A stretch of 64,000 bases of DNA. Origin: Geobacter sp. UBA6151 (lineage in GTDB: Bacteria; Desulfobacterota; Desulfuromonadia; Geobacterales; Pseudopelobacteraceae). Shown here in pieces: positions 8,305 through 17,432 of the stretch; the first letter of the stretch is position 1; each line of letters opens with the position of its first letter. The notes below the pieces were generated by a model. That model worked only from the letters and a program-made list of their open reading frames with translations. It was not told where the DNA came from and did no database searches. Where the stretch lies: the NCBI GenBank assembly GCA_002423105.1, contig DIUT01000008.1:27547-91546 (forward strand), given 5' to 3'. The translations under genes and the position numbers were made by a program.

Positions 8305-9792
8305 TTATTTCTTTTCAAGGGCTTTTTCAAGGCGGTCGCAGATGGTTTTCAGCACTTTGATCCGCGCGTAATTTTTGTCATTGGCTTCAACCAGGGTCCA
8401 GGGCGCTATCTCGGTGCTGGTGCGGTCGATCATGTCGCAGACTGCCTGTTCGTACTCTCCCCATTTTTCGCGATTACGCCAGTCATCATCGGTGATCTTG
8501 AAACGCTTGAAGCCGATTTTCTCCCGTTCCTTGAACCGTTTTAACTGTTCTTCCGGGGTTATGGCAAGCCAGAACTTTACGATGACAGTTCTGTTTCTGA
8601 TCAGCTGCTCTTCAAAATCATTGATTTCACCGTAGGCCCGCATCCAGCTGGAGTGAGGGCAGAAGCCTTCCACCCGTTCCACCAGTACCCGCCCGTACCA
8701 GGAACGGTCGAAGACTGCCAGGCGTCCGCGTCGTGGCAGATGCCGCCAGAAACGCCACAGGTAGGGTTGCGCACGCTCTTCTTCGGTGGGGGCTGCAATG
8801 GGAATTACCCGGTAGCTTCGTGCATCAAGGGCTTGGGTAATCCGCCGGATGCTGCCCCCCTTGCCGGCGGCGTCGTTTCCCTCAAAGACGGCAACCACTG
8901 AGAGTTTCTCAAAATCCTTGTGCCGTGACAGCAGGTTCAGCCTGCCCTGTAGTGCCTCAAGTTCCTCATCATAGCGTTTTTTTGGTATCTTTCTGGTCAT
9001 ATTCAGGGTGTGCAGGATCTGCAAGCCGTCAATGGAGGTGAACATAGGGGGTAGCGGTTCATCGGCTACCGGTGTTTCGGGGGCATCAAGCCGACGGCGA
9101 AGCGCTTCAAGGATAGCCTTGCCGATGGTAAGTGAACGGTAGTGTTCGTCAGCCCCTTCAACGATGATCCAGGGAGACTCCGGCGTGCTGGTAGTACGCA
9201 GCATGCGCTCCGAGACCGTACGGAAACGGTCATAGTTTTTGAAATTCTTCCAGTCGCTTTCCTTGACTCGCCAACGGGTTTTGGGATCTTTTTCCAGTTT
9301 TTTCAGGCGCTTTTTTTGCTGCTCTTCAGACAGATGCAGCCAGAATTTGAGGATTAGTGCCCCTTCATTGCAGAGCATGGTCTCAAAGCGGATGATCCGG
9401 TCCAATTGCTGATCAAGCTCGGCATTTTTGCTGATGCCGTGGACGTTGTCCAGAAGCGGTGCCGAATACCAGGAGCCGATGAAGACGCCAATCTTGCCCT
9501 GGGGGGGCAGATCGCGCCAATAGCGCCACATCGGCGGGCGTTCCTGCTCCTCGTCGGTCAGCTCTCTGAGCGCGTGGGACTCAATGTGGCGGGGGTCCAT
9601 CCATTCGTGCAGCAGGTTCATGGTTTCCCCCTTGCCGGCGCAATCAACGCCGGCAAGCAGAATGATGACCGGAAATTTGTGTGATTGCAACAGATCAAGC
9701 TGGGCATCCAGCAAGCCTTCACGAAGGGCAGGGAGTTCTCGTTTGTAGACATCTTTGGAGATTTTGTGACCCAACTCAGCGGATTCAAACAT
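8305..9792 (-). CDS. pap: Polyphosphate:AMP phosphotransferase (PPK2 class II)
   Basis: A tandem PPK2 protein. The first domain has a modified Walker A (GVDCAGKGETMNLLHEWMD), the second a canonical one (EGNDAAGKGGSIRRITQALD). Each is followed by the lid pattern (PPQGKIGVF.GSWY and PRRGRLAVFDRSWYGRVL). The two-domain, about 495-residue architecture is that of class II PPK2, which makes ADP from AMP and polyphosphate. In the class II enzymes it is usually the C-terminal domain that is active, consistent with FDRSWY being intact only there. Start chosen at 9792 (GGGGGT ribosome site); the upstream extension has no ribosome site. Confidence 0.85.
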   Translation of the reverse strand: MFESAELGHKISKDVYKRELPALREGLLDAQLDLLQSHKFPVIILLAGVDCAGKGETMNLLHEWMDPRHIESHALRELTDEEQERPPMWRYWRDLPPQGKIGVFIGSWYSAPLLDNVHGISKNAELDQQLDRIIRFETMLCNEGALILKFWLHLSEEQQKKRLKKLEKDPKTRWRVKESDWKNFKNYDRFRTVSERMLRTTSTPESPWIIVEGADEHYRSLTIGKAILEALRRRLDAPETPVADEPLPPMFTSIDGLQILHTLNMTRKIPKKRYDEELEALQGRLNLLSRHKDFEKLSVVAVFEGNDAAGKGGSIRRITQALDARSYRVIPIAAPTEEERAQPYLWRFWRHLPRRGRLAVFDRSWYGRVLVERVEGFCPHSSWMRAYGEINDFEEQLIRNRTVIVKFWLAITPEEQLKRFKEREKIGFKRFKITDDDWRNREKWGEYEQAVCDMIDRTSTEIAPWTLVEANDKNYARIKVLKTICDRLEKALEKK

Positions 9793-9874
9793 GGATACCC
9801 CCAGGACACGTTTTTGTATGGTTGCTGTATAGCACACTCTTGTGCAAGAGCAAGGTATGGCGTACCCTTTTTCT

Positions 9875-9903
9875 TTGTCCTCGCTATGAAAATATGCTAT
9901 TGT
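9875..9903 (+). promoter_or_regulatory. Putative sigma-70 promoter for the NrfJ-like lipoprotein gene
   Basis: TTGTCC and TATTGT hexamers separated by 17 bp, about 38 bp before the lipoprotein start. Both hexamers are imperfect, so this is a moderate candidate. Confidence 0.4.
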
Positions 9904-9940
9904 CTATGCATTATTACCAACCATTAATCAGGAGGAACGC

Positions 9941-10402
9941 GTGAAAACAACAGTTGTAACTGTCATGATTGCCGCCCTTGCTCTGGCCGGCTGCCAGGAC
10001 AAACCTAAGACTGAAGCACCAACCAACAAGTCGGCTGCTGAAATGCCAGCCGGTCACCCGCCTGTAGCCGGTATGCCGACGCAGGATGGCAAGCCTGCCA
10101 TGCCCGGCGCACCCAAGGCTGATCCCCATGCGGACATGAAAGCAACTGATGTGCCTGCGGGGGTTCCCACCAAGAAGGCCTCGGTCGTGCAGACCATTGA
10201 CGCCGACATCTATACGTACATTGAAGCTAAAGGCGATGATGGTAAAAACGTCTGGATGGCGCTTCCCAAGACAAAGGTGGATAAGGGGGCCAAAATTGAG
10301 TATCCGTCTGATGTCCCAGCGCTCCCCAAGTTCACCAGCAAGACCCTTAACAGGACCTTTGACAACATTTTATTTGTGTCCGGCATCAGGATTCTTAAGT
10401 AG
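9941..10402 (+). CDS. Small lipoprotein, NrfJ-like
   Basis: A 153-residue lipoprotein. The signal peptide ends in ALAGC (lipobox, Cys18), followed by a Pro/Ala/His-rich linker with GHPPV and a compact C-terminal domain of about 75 residues (TYIEAKGDDGKNVWMALPKTKVDKG and SKTLNRTFDNILFVSGI). The C-terminal pattern is like the small NrfJ-related proteins seen beside cytochrome nitrite reductase genes in related bacteria; no nrf genes are here. Its function is unknown. Ribosome site AGGAGG is 7 bp before the ATG. A strong terminator follows. Confidence 0.6.
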   Translation: MKTTVVTVMIAALALAGCQDKPKTEAPTNKSAAEMPAGHPPVAGMPTQDGKPAMPGAPKADPHADMKATDVPAGVPTKKASVVQTIDADIYTYIEAKGDDGKNVWMALPKTKVDKGAKIEYPSDVPALPKFTSKTLNRTFDNILFVSGIRILK

Positions 10403-10423
10403 CAGCAGATGGTTTGCCGATTG

Positions 10424-10469
10424 CGACGGAGTGCCTTCCAGGCGAGGCGCTCCGTCGTTGTTTTTTAGT
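10424..10469 (+). terminator. Rho-independent terminator after the NrfJ-like gene
   Basis: A 13-bp GC-rich stem (cgacggagtgcct with aggcgctccgtcg, one G-T pair), an 8-base loop and a following TTGTTTTTT tract. Confidence 0.85.
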
Positions 10470-10494
10470 TTGCAGGAATAGTGGAGCAGACCCA

Positions 10495-10938
10495 ATGAGA
10501 AACAAGATATTGTCAAGCGGTGACACGGTGGAAGCCCGTTGCACCCGTTGCAAAACGGTTTTGAATCATACAATTGTTGCCCTGGTGGATGGCCGGATCG
10601 CCAGAGTTGTTTGCAACACCTGCCGTGGAGAGCATAATTATCATCCTCCGGCAGCCGCCAGAAAGAGTGCGGTAGCGCCCGGCACTGCCGGAGTTGCCAA
10701 AGTTGCCAAGCCGAGAGCGTTGAAAAAAGATCCGGAGGCTGCTGACCGTCAGGAATGGATCGAGTTGTGCGCTGATATTGATGCAGAACGGGGGATTGCC
10801 TACTCAATGACCGGTAAATTTCGCATGAATGCTTTTGTACGACATCTTGCGTTTGGACTTGGCATTGTCCGGCGGGTTGATATTGGCAAGGTTGAGGTAT
10901 TATTTCAGGATGGAAAGAAGCTGCTTAAAACCGGATAG
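10495..10938 (+). CDS. Zinc-ribbon protein of unknown function
   Basis: A 147-residue protein starting MRNKILSSGDTVEARC. Near the N-terminus are two CxxC pairs (CTRC at about 17-20 and CNTC at about 40-43) that should hold one zinc ion. The linker is basic and Ala-rich. The C-terminal part (WIELCADIDAERGIAYSMTGKFRMNAFVRH) ends in VRRVDIGKVEVLFQDGKKLL. I do not recognise a named family. The zinc ribbon and basic linker suggest nucleic-acid or protein contact. The start at 10495 is chosen because the upstream extension runs through the preceding terminator. Confidence 0.6.
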   Translation: MRNKILSSGDTVEARCTRCKTVLNHTIVALVDGRIARVVCNTCRGEHNYHPPAAARKSAVAPGTAGVAKVAKPRALKKDPEAADRQEWIELCADIDAERGIAYSMTGKFRMNAFVRHLAFGLGIVRRVDIGKVEVLFQDGKKLLKTG

Positions 10939-10990
10939 GGATACTAAAAAAACTGATGTGATATGGCATTGATGTCTAGGGGCAGTTTAC

Positions 10991-11446
10991 TTAGGCTCTT
11001 ACCAGATATACTGAACAGTGAGCGGTTTCCGCAACTCGCCGGGAAACACTTCCTTTTAACCGGCTTTCAATGAATCCTTTGTTGGAGCTGCCGATTACGA
11101 TAAGATCAACACCTTCCATTTTGGCAAACTCCACCATTGTTTCAGCAGGTTCACCTGCCTCAACAATCATTTCCAGCGGGACATCGTACTCGGCGGCGCT
11201 TTTTTCGATGATATAGAATATCCGTTTGCGTAGTTCCTCCCACTGCTCGGTTTCAGTGAGTGGTTTGACTGGAACAAAGTCAGAGTAGGAAGAGCTCTGG
11301 GCATTTGGAACGACAAGTAAAGCAAAAATTTTACTCTTGAACTGGCTGCGGTTGCCAGCTGCAATCCGTACAGCTTCTTCTGCTGCTTTGTCCGAGTAGG
11401 GCGAACCATCAATCGCTACTAGAATTTTTTTTCTCAGGTTCAGCAT
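10991..11446 (-). CDS. Universal stress protein, UspA family
   Basis: A 151-residue single Usp domain. It starts KKILVAIDGSPYSDKAAEEAV (the nucleotide-binding Asp and beta1) and ends in the ATP-binding signature VIGSSNKGFIESRLKGSVSRRVAETAHCSVYLV, close to the G-2x-G-9x-G(S/T) motif of ATP-binding Usps. The true start is the Met at 11446, preceded by AGGGG; a longer reading to 11539 has no ribosome site. It stands alone and diverges from the iclR-like gene. Confidence 0.85.
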   Translation of the reverse strand: MLNLRKKILVAIDGSPYSDKAAEEAVRIAAGNRSQFKSKIFALLVVPNAQSSSYSDFVPVKPLTETEQWEELRKRIFYIIEKSAAEYDVPLEMIVEAGEPAETMVEFAKMEGVDLIVIGSSNKGFIESRLKGSVSRRVAETAHCSVYLVRA

Positions 11447-11532
11447 GAATACCCCTGATTGTTTTATTGTTAATGCCTTTGTGCTTGCTGATAACACATT
11501 GACTTCTTGAAATATAACGCACTTATTCGCAC

Positions 11533-11561
11533 TTGACAATTATAAAACAAGTTTCTATATT
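11533..11561 (+). promoter_or_regulatory. Sigma-70 promoter of the iclR-like gene
   Basis: A perfect TTGACA and a near-perfect TATATT separated by exactly 17 bp, 62 bp before the iclR start. It leaves room for an operator between the promoter and the ATG. Confidence 0.7.
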
Positions 11562-11623
11562 TAACCGTATTCTGTCTGCGCAGTGTGCGCGTAAACAAGT
11601 ATCCATCCCCCGAGGCGTAAACC

Positions 11624-12406
11624 ATGGCACGAAAAGAAAAATCGGAATACCTGATTCAGGCGGTTTCCCATGCTCTTGATCTGTTGGAGCAGTTTCACGA
11701 TGAGGTTGACGAGTTGGGTGTCACCGAACTGTCAAAGCGTTTAAAACTTCATAAAAACAATGTGTTCAGGCTGTTGGCTACGCTTGAGTCTCGCGGTTAT
11801 ATTGAACAGAATCGTGTGACGGAAAACTACCGTCTGGGGCTGAAAACCTTGGAGCTTGGTCAGACGTTCATAAAGCAGATGGGCTTGCTGCGGCAATCAA
11901 AGCCGGTTCTTGAATCACTTGTTCGCGAATGCAATGAAACCATCTATGTTTCTGTTCTGAAGGATTTTCACATAATTTATCTGGATTCTGAGGAAACAAC
12001 GATGACGGTCCGGGTGGTTCCGCGCGTTGGGTCGCGGCTACCTGCGTATTGCACCGCTGCCGGCAAGGTTCAGATCGCTCACATGAGTGATGAAGAGCTT
12101 GATCAGTATATGCCAACCCGCGAACTGCAGCGGTTTACCACGAAGACTATCGGTGACCGTGAGGAGTTGAAAAAACAGTTGCGTGTCATTGTTGAACAGG
12201 GCTACGCCATTGATGATGAAGAGCTTGATGAAGGGGTTAAATGCGTAAGCGCTCCTATCCGGGATTACACTCGCCGTATTATCGGTGCAGTCAGCATATC
12301 CGGTCCTTCAATGCGTTTCAGCAATGAACGTATCGAGCGAGAGCTACTGCCGCTGGTTATCAAGGCCTCTGATGAAATATCATCGAAGCTGGGGTATACG
12401 AAGTAG
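11624..12406 (+). CDS. IclR-family transcriptional regulator
   Basis: A 260-residue protein. The N-terminal winged helix (LGVTELSKRLKLHKNNVFRLL, about residues 27-65) is followed by the IclR effector domain, including VPRVGSRLPAYCTAAGK and the late signature of IclR proteins (GYAIDDEELDEGVKCVSAPI). The effector cannot be told. No catabolic operon lies beside it; it diverges from the usp gene and faces an ABC ATPase gene. Confidence 0.85.
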   Translation: MARKEKSEYLIQAVSHALDLLEQFHDEVDELGVTELSKRLKLHKNNVFRLLATLESRGYIEQNRVTENYRLGLKTLELGQTFIKQMGLLRQSKPVLESLVRECNETIYVSVLKDFHIIYLDSEETTMTVRVVPRVGSRLPAYCTAAGKVQIAHMSDEELDQYMPTRELQRFTTKTIGDREELKKQLRVIVEQGYAIDDEELDEGVKCVSAPIRDYTRRIIGAVSISGPSMRFSNERIERELLPLVIKASDEISSKLGYTK

Positions 12407-12443
12407 CCTTTTTCAGGAGTTTTGTCTGTTGATAAAAGGACAA

Positions 12444-12477
12444 ACGGGGGTGGATATGTCACAATATCCACCCCCGT
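12444..12477. terminator. Perfect hairpin between convergent genes
   Basis: A 14-bp perfect stem (acgggggtggatat) with a 6-base loop, lying between the iclR stop and the convergent ABC gene. It has no clear T-tract on either side, so termination is likely but not proven. Confidence 0.6.
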
Positions 12478-12498
12478 TGTCTGTTCTATGTGGTCGTC

Positions 12499-13266
12499 CT
12501 ATATAAAGAGCGATGCCTCAGTTGGTTGCAAAAACTCCCGTACTGTAGCCAGAGAACAGGCTTTCAGCTCTTCTGCTGTTCCTTCAAAGGCCAGTTTGCT
12601 TTCATGCAGCAGAGAAAACTGTTGTGAGGTGGCAAAGGCGGTTGTCAAGTCGTGGGTAACCATCAAGGTCGTCTTACCTGCCTCCTGCAGACGCTGCATC
12701 AGGGAAACTATATTGTAGACCCCGATGGGGTCCAGCCCGGTAGTGGGCTCATCAAAGAAGATGTATTCCGGGTCGGCGGCTAAGGCGCGGGCAATGGCCA
12801 CCCGTTTCTTCATCCCGCCTGATAACTCCGCCGGATAGAGATCAAGGGCTGTCTCCACTCCCACAAAGCGTAGTTTCTCCCGCACAATTTCCTCGATCTT
12901 TGTCTCAGACAGTTTCCCATCTTCCAGCAGACGGTAGCCGACGTTTTCTCCCACGGTCATGGAGTCGAACAATGCTCCGCCTTGGAAAACAATGGCGATT
13001 TTCTTGCGTTGCTCACGATATTCCGACTCTGCCCGGCCGGTAATTTCCAAGTCTCCAATAAAGATTTTTCCGCTCTGGGGTTGCAGCAGGCCTAGGAGCA
13101 ATTTCAGGATGGTGGTCTTGCCGGAGCCGCTTACTCCGAGGATAGTACGGTTTATGCCCTGTTCAAGCGCCATGTCAAAATCGCTCAGAATTGTTCGGCC
13201 TCCAATACTGTAACAGACCCGTTCCATACGTATGCTTTGTTGTTCCGTCATAGTTTGTTTGTCCAT
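12499..13266 (-). CDS. ABC transporter ATP-binding protein, MlaF-like
   Basis: A 255-residue nucleotide-binding domain. Walker A is GVSGSGKTTI, the Q-loop has IVFQGGALFDSMTVGENVGY (the GALFDSMTV stretch is typical of MlaF/Ttg2A), the signature is LSGGMKKRVAIARAL, and Walker B is YIFFDEPTTGLDP. MlaF powers phospholipid retrograde transport with MlaE and MlaD, but neither lies nearby, so this is an orphan ATPase. Start at the ATG 13266; ATG 13251 is also possible and neither has a strong ribosome site. Confidence 0.8.
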   Translation of the reverse strand: MDKQTMTEQQSIRMERVCYSIGGRTILSDFDMALEQGINRTILGVSGSGKTTILKLLLGLLQPQSGKIFIGDLEITGRAESEYREQRKKIAIVFQGGALFDSMTVGENVGYRLLEDGKLSETKIEEIVREKLRFVGVETALDLYPAELSGGMKKRVAIARALAADPEYIFFDEPTTGLDPIGVYNIVSLMQRLQEAGKTTLMVTHDLTTAFATSQQFSLLHESKLAFEGTAEELKACSLATVREFLQPTEASLFI

Positions 13267-13340
13267 GGTCAAGCAATCAGCTGTTGCGTCTTTTGCGTAT
13301 TATCTTACAATATGAACAGGTATACCACCTTGGAGACAAT

Positions 13341-14177
13341 ATGAAAACTCCCTTGACGCTCGGTTTTTCCCCCTGTCCCAATGATACGTTTATGTTCTAC
13401 CCACTTGTGCATGGCCTGGTGGATACCGGCGGTATTAGCTACAATGAGCGGTTGGAGGATGTGGAAACCCTCAACCGCTTGGCGGTAAAAGGGGTGCTGG
13501 ATGTCAGCAAGGTTTCGTATGCAGCTTTGGGGCACATCCGGGAGCAGTATGCGCTTTTGCGGGCCGGCAGTGCTCTGGGTCGCGGCTGTGGCCCGCTGCT
13601 GGTAGCCAGAGAAGATATTCAGCCTGCTGACCTGTGTGGTCGGACTATCGCCATTCCCGGCCGGTACACCACGGCTCACCTGCTACTACGGCTGTATGAT
13701 CCGTGTTTAACCATCTTTCTGGAAATGCCCTTTAACGAAATCATGGATGCCGTGCTGACCGGCAAGGTGGACGCAGGGGTCATTATCCACGAATCCCGTT
13801 TTACCTACCAGGGGTTCGGTCTGCATCAACTGCTTGACCTGGGGGAGTGGTGGGAAATGGAAACCGATCTGCCGATTCCGTTGGGCGGGATTGTAGCCCG
13901 CCGCAGTCTGGGAAGTGAAACAATTGGCCTGATTGAACATGCCCTTGCTACCGCCGTGGAATATGCCCGTGACAATCCGGATGTAGCTGCCAATTATATC
14001 CGTGAGCATGCTCAGGAGATGAGTGCTGAGGTCTGCGCAGCCCATATCGGGTTGTATGTGAATGATTTTTCGAAGGAGTTGGGTGATGAGGGCGAACGGG
14101 CCATACGTGAACTGTTGCGTCGCGCCGAGGCCGCTGGCGTGATACCGCAGGCAGAGGTACCGCTGTTTGTCCGCTGA
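13341..14177 (+). CDS. mqnD: 1,4-dihydroxy-6-naphthoate synthase MqnD
   Basis: A 278-residue protein of the periplasmic-binding-like MqnA/MqnD fold. Diagnostic stretches are GFSPCPNDTFMFYPLVHG near the N-terminus, the DVSKVSYAALG segment, and AGVIIHESRFTYQGFGL. It converts cyclic dehypoxanthinylfutalosine to 1,4-dihydroxy-6-naphthoate in the futalosine route to menaquinone. Start at 13341 follows GGAG; the longer frame from 13284 has no ribosome site. It diverges from the MlaF-like gene. Confidence 0.9.
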   Translation: MKTPLTLGFSPCPNDTFMFYPLVHGLVDTGGISYNERLEDVETLNRLAVKGVLDVSKVSYAALGHIREQYALLRAGSALGRGCGPLLVAREDIQPADLCGRTIAIPGRYTTAHLLLRLYDPCLTIFLEMPFNEIMDAVLTGKVDAGVIIHESRFTYQGFGLHQLLDLGEWWEMETDLPIPLGGIVARRSLGSETIGLIEHALATAVEYARDNPDVAANYIREHAQEMSAEVCAAHIGLYVNDFSKELGDEGERAIRELLRRAEAAGVIPQAEVPLFVR

Positions 14178-14224
14178 TGTAAAACAGGGATAACATTTAT
14201 ACAGACAAACAACAGGCTGCTGGC

Positions 14225-14674
14225 TTATCCAGGCAGCGACGAGCCTCGCCGGTATTCCGCCGTGGGCCAGAACGGTATTCCGCCTCGGGGGGTGAACTCG
14301 CCTTTTACGGTCAACCAGACCGGGTCCAGCAGCTTCACCAGATCATTGCATATCCGGTTGACGCCGGCCTCGTGGAACTCGCCATGCATGCGGAAAGAGC
14401 CCAGATAGAGCTTCAGGCTTTTGCTTTCCACGCACAACAGGTCCGGTTGATAGTCAATGATGATTTTGCCGAAGTCCGGCTGGCCGGTCATCGGGCAGAG
14501 GCAGGTGAATTCCGGGCATTCGATATGCAACGTGCCGGTGCAGCCGGACGGATTCAGCTCTGCTTTGGCAAAGGGGGAGGGGAAGGCTTCCAGCAGCCCG
14601 GCGTCCGGAGCATCGTAACGATAGGCGGTAGCTGTGCCTTCACCAAGTGATTTCAGCTGATCATGCAGGTTCAT
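14225..14674 (-). CDS. queF: NADPH-dependent preQ0 reductase QueF
   Basis: A 149-residue short-form QueF. It has the catalytic region CPEFTCLCPMTGQPDF (the Cys that attacks the nitrile) and the NADPH-binding signature ESKSLKLYLGSFR with the following FHE. It reduces 7-cyano-7-deazaguanine to preQ1 in queuosine biosynthesis. The true start is the Met at 14674; the longer reading is not supported. The pathway's first enzyme, FolE2, is also in this window (18029). Confidence 0.93.
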   Translation of the reverse strand: MNLHDQLKSLGEGTATAYRYDAPDAGLLEAFPSPFAKAELNPSGCTGTLHIECPEFTCLCPMTGQPDFGKIIIDYQPDLLCVESKSLKLYLGSFRMHGEFHEAGVNRICNDLVKLLDPVWLTVKGEFTPRGGIPFWPTAEYRRGSSLPG

Positions 14675-14774
14675 GTCTGGATGGTCCTTGTTGGAAAAAT
14701 TGGATTTGTTGCTTGATGACGGGACTATACACCGATTTTTTCTACATAACCAGATGCTGAACAAAGGATACGCC

Positions 14775-15251
14775 ATGGATGCAGTGAATGAGTTGCTGGC
14801 ACGATATCGTCAGAGTGCAGGAAGTGAGATTGCCGTTGGCGAGTGGCTCGTGCTCGATCAGGAGCGGGTTGACGCCTTTGCCGAAGCCACCGGGGACATG
14901 CAGTGGATTCATATCGATCCTGAACGGGCTTTGGCGGAATCTCCCTTCAAAAGCACCATTGCCCATGGATTTCTGACCCTGTCGCTTCTGCCGCTGCTGA
15001 CCCAGGCTAACGCGCCAGGCGCCTTCGAAAAAAATTATCCCGGTATGAAACTGCGGGTGAATTATGGCCTGAACAAGGTGCGCTTTCCGTCGCCGGTCAG
15101 GCCGGGTGACCGCATCCGGGCACGGACTATGGTGCTTGAAACAGGCCCGGCGGGAAACGGGGTGGAGATTATCTACCTGCTGACTGTGGAGATCGAGGGG
15201 CAGGACAAGCCGGCCTGCGTAGCGGAACAGCTGGTCCGCGTCTATCCCTGA
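14775..15251 (+). CDS. MaoC-like (R)-specific enoyl-CoA hydratase
   Basis: A 158-residue single hotdog domain. The hydratase-2 signature is present: FAEATGDMQWIHIDPERA (catalytic Asp and His) and then FKSTIAHGFLTLSLL. It is closest in look to NodN/MaoC-type dehydratases. The substrate is unknown. The start at 14775 follows AAAGGA; upstream in-frame codons overlap the queF promoter side. Divergent from queF. Confidence 0.8.
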   Translation: MDAVNELLARYRQSAGSEIAVGEWLVLDQERVDAFAEATGDMQWIHIDPERALAESPFKSTIAHGFLTLSLLPLLTQANAPGAFEKNYPGMKLRVNYGLNKVRFPSPVRPGDRIRARTMVLETGPAGNGVEIIYLLTVEIEGQDKPACVAEQLVRVYP

Positions 15252-15262
15252 CTTTTTTATCC

Positions 15263-16081
15263 CTAACCCAGAGCGACATCAAGTGTCATCATCACCGCAA
15301 AGCCCAGCATGGCTCCGACGGTGGCCAGATCGGTGTTTCTGGCAAGCTGGGACTCCGGGATAACTTCCTCTACCACCACATAAATCATGGCCCCTGCTGC
15401 AAAGGCCAGGGCATAGGGCAGAATAGGACGCATGGTAATTACGGCAATAGCTCCCAGCACTCCGGCAACCGGTTCGACGGCTCCTGAGAGCTGCCCATAC
15501 CAGAAGCTTTTCAGGCGGGACATTCCTTCTCTGCGTAGCGGCACGGATACAGCGGCGCCTTCAGGGAAGTTCTGGATGCCGATGCCAATGGCAAGGGCCA
15601 CTGCTCCGGCCAGGGAGGCTGAAGGAAGATCGGCCGCCAGGGCGCCGAAAGCGACGCCGACCGCCAACCCTTCAGGAATGTTGTGCAGGGTGATTGCAAG
15701 TACTAGCAGTACACTGCGTTGCCAGGTGGTCTTTATCCCTTCCGCCTCTCGTGTTTCAAAGCCCAGGTGCAGGTGCGGCAGCACTTTATCCACTGACCAG
15801 AGAAAAAGGCCGCCCAGCAGAAAGCCGACGGTTGCCGGAAACCATTTCGGCAGGCTGCTGCCGCTGCTCTCCGCCATTTCAATGGCCGGAGCAAGCAACG
15901 ACCAGAAGCTGGCTGCAATCATTACTCCTGCGGCAAAGCCCAACATGCCATCCAGCACTTTGCGGTTGATACTTTTGAAGAAAAATACCAATCCGGCGCC
16001 AAGTGCTGTTACAAACCAGGTAAACAGCGTTGCTGCAAGAGCCTGAGATATTGGGGTGAGTGATATAAACCAATCAGTCAT
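15263..16081 (-). CDS. ZIP-family divalent metal transporter
   Basis: A 272-residue membrane protein with about eight hydrophobic segments. The two metal-site helices carry HNIPEGLAVGVAFGAL and NFPEGAAVSVPLRREG, the ZIP signatures (ZupT/GufA-like). It probably imports zinc or another divalent metal across the inner membrane. The start at the ATG 16081 (GGAGG 13 bp upstream) is preferred to a TTG at 16129. Confidence 0.85.
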   Translation of the reverse strand: MTDWFISLTPISQALAATLFTWFVTALGAGLVFFFKSINRKVLDGMLGFAAGVMIAASFWSLLAPAIEMAESSGSSLPKWFPATVGFLLGGLFLWSVDKVLPHLHLGFETREAEGIKTTWQRSVLLVLAITLHNIPEGLAVGVAFGALAADLPSASLAGAVALAIGIGIQNFPEGAAVSVPLRREGMSRLKSFWYGQLSGAVEPVAGVLGAIAVITMRPILPYALAFAAGAMIYVVVEEVIPESQLARNTDLATVGAMLGFAVMMTLDVALG

Positions 16082-16207
16082 GACAGGTTGGCGACCTCCA
16101 AAAAATGTGGTAAAGAGAAACCCCTCCAATGCTACGACGGTTAACCAGATCAGTCTCAGTTATAGCAGTGATTTTAAAAATGTAAACCAAGGAGCTGTTG
16201 TCCTCTT

Positions 16208-17374
16208 ATGAGTTTCAGCATCAATAACCACGTCCATTCGGTCAACGATCCCCCCATAGGCCAGGTGCGGGCCTGGGCTGCCTGTCGGCCAGACGGAAGT
16301 CCGGCACTGATTGACCTCTGCCAGGCAGTGCCGGACTATACTCCGCCGTCTGAGCTGATTGCCCATCTGCAGCAGGTGGTGAGTGACCCGCTGACCTGCC
16401 GCTATACTCCGGACGAGGGATTGCCGGAAGTGCGGGAGGCGGTCTGTGAGCGCTATCGCTGGCGTTACCGGGCCGCTATCAATCCCGGACAGATTTGTCT
16501 GACTGTGGGGGCCAGCCAGGCCTTCTGGCTGGCTATGGTGGTCTTGTGCCATGCCGGTGATGAGGTGATTCTGCAATCGCCCTGCTACTTTGATCATCCC
16601 ATGGCTCTGGGCGCTTTGGGGGTTAAGCCGGTTTTTGCTCCGTTTGTGGAAAAGGAGCAGGGGATTCCCAATCCGGCAGTTATCGAGAAGCTGATTACCC
16701 CACGTACCCGTGCCATTGTGCTGGTTTCTCCCAGCAATCCAACCGGAGCGGTGATTCCCCACCGCCGTCTGACAGAACTGTACTTTCTGGCGCAACGCCA
16801 CCGGATCGCCCTGGTGCTGGACGAAACCTACGGCGATTTTGTGGATGGGATGCCCCACGACCTTTTTACCCTGGAAGACTGGCACCGCACCCTGGTGCAG
16901 GTGCAGTCCTTCGGCAAGACCTACGCATTGACCGGTTACCGTGCCGGTCTGCTGGCTGCGTCAGCGGAGTTCATCCGTCAGGCGCTCAAAATTCAGGACA
17001 CCATGGCCGTCTGCCAGCCACACATTACGCAACTGGCCTTGCAGTACGGGCTGGAACACCTTGATACCTGGGTTGAAGCCAATCGATTGAAAATGTCGTT
17101 GCGACATAACCTCTTCGTATCGGAGTTCATGAAACCGGGAAACCGTTTCAGGATTGTGGCCAGTGGCAGTTTCTTTGCCTGGGTCAAGCATCCGTTCAGT
17201 GGCCGCAGCGGCCGTGAGGTGGCAAAGCGGCTGGCGCAGGAAGCCGGGATCATGACCCTGCCGGGTGAAGCCTTCGGCCCCGGCCTGGATGAGTACCTGC
17301 GGATTGCCCTGGGCAATATCCGCGAAAACGAAATGTCGGAGGCGATCCGCAGATTCAGGCACTTTAACTCCTGA
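16208..17374 (+). CDS. PLP-dependent aminotransferase class I/II
   Basis: A 388-residue fold-type I aminotransferase. Visible motifs: SPSNPTGAVI, LDETYGDFV (PLP-binding Asp and Tyr), the Schiff-base lysine in SFGKTYALTGYRAG, and a C-terminal substrate Arg in YLRIALGNI. The amino acid substrate is not clear. No biosynthetic gene lies in the same operon, so a general transaminase is all that can be said. Confidence 0.85.
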   Translation: MSFSINNHVHSVNDPPIGQVRAWAACRPDGSPALIDLCQAVPDYTPPSELIAHLQQVVSDPLTCRYTPDEGLPEVREAVCERYRWRYRAAINPGQICLTVGASQAFWLAMVVLCHAGDEVILQSPCYFDHPMALGALGVKPVFAPFVEKEQGIPNPAVIEKLITPRTRAIVLVSPSNPTGAVIPHRRLTELYFLAQRHRIALVLDETYGDFVDGMPHDLFTLEDWHRTLVQVQSFGKTYALTGYRAGLLAASAEFIRQALKIQDTMAVCQPHITQLALQYGLEHLDTWVEANRLKMSLRHNLFVSEFMKPGNRFRIVASGSFFAWVKHPFSGRSGREVAKRLAQEAGIMTLPGEAFGPGLDEYLRIALGNIRENEMSEAIRRFRHFNS

Positions 17375-17432
17375 AAAGCGGTTTCTGATAATCCGCTTGC
17401 TCCGCAGACGGACAGTACCTATAGTGAGAACC

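Noticed and set aside
15432..16046. 204-residue plus-strand frame opposite the ZIP gene
   Set aside because: Ser/Ala/Pro-rich shadow of a conserved membrane protein gene.
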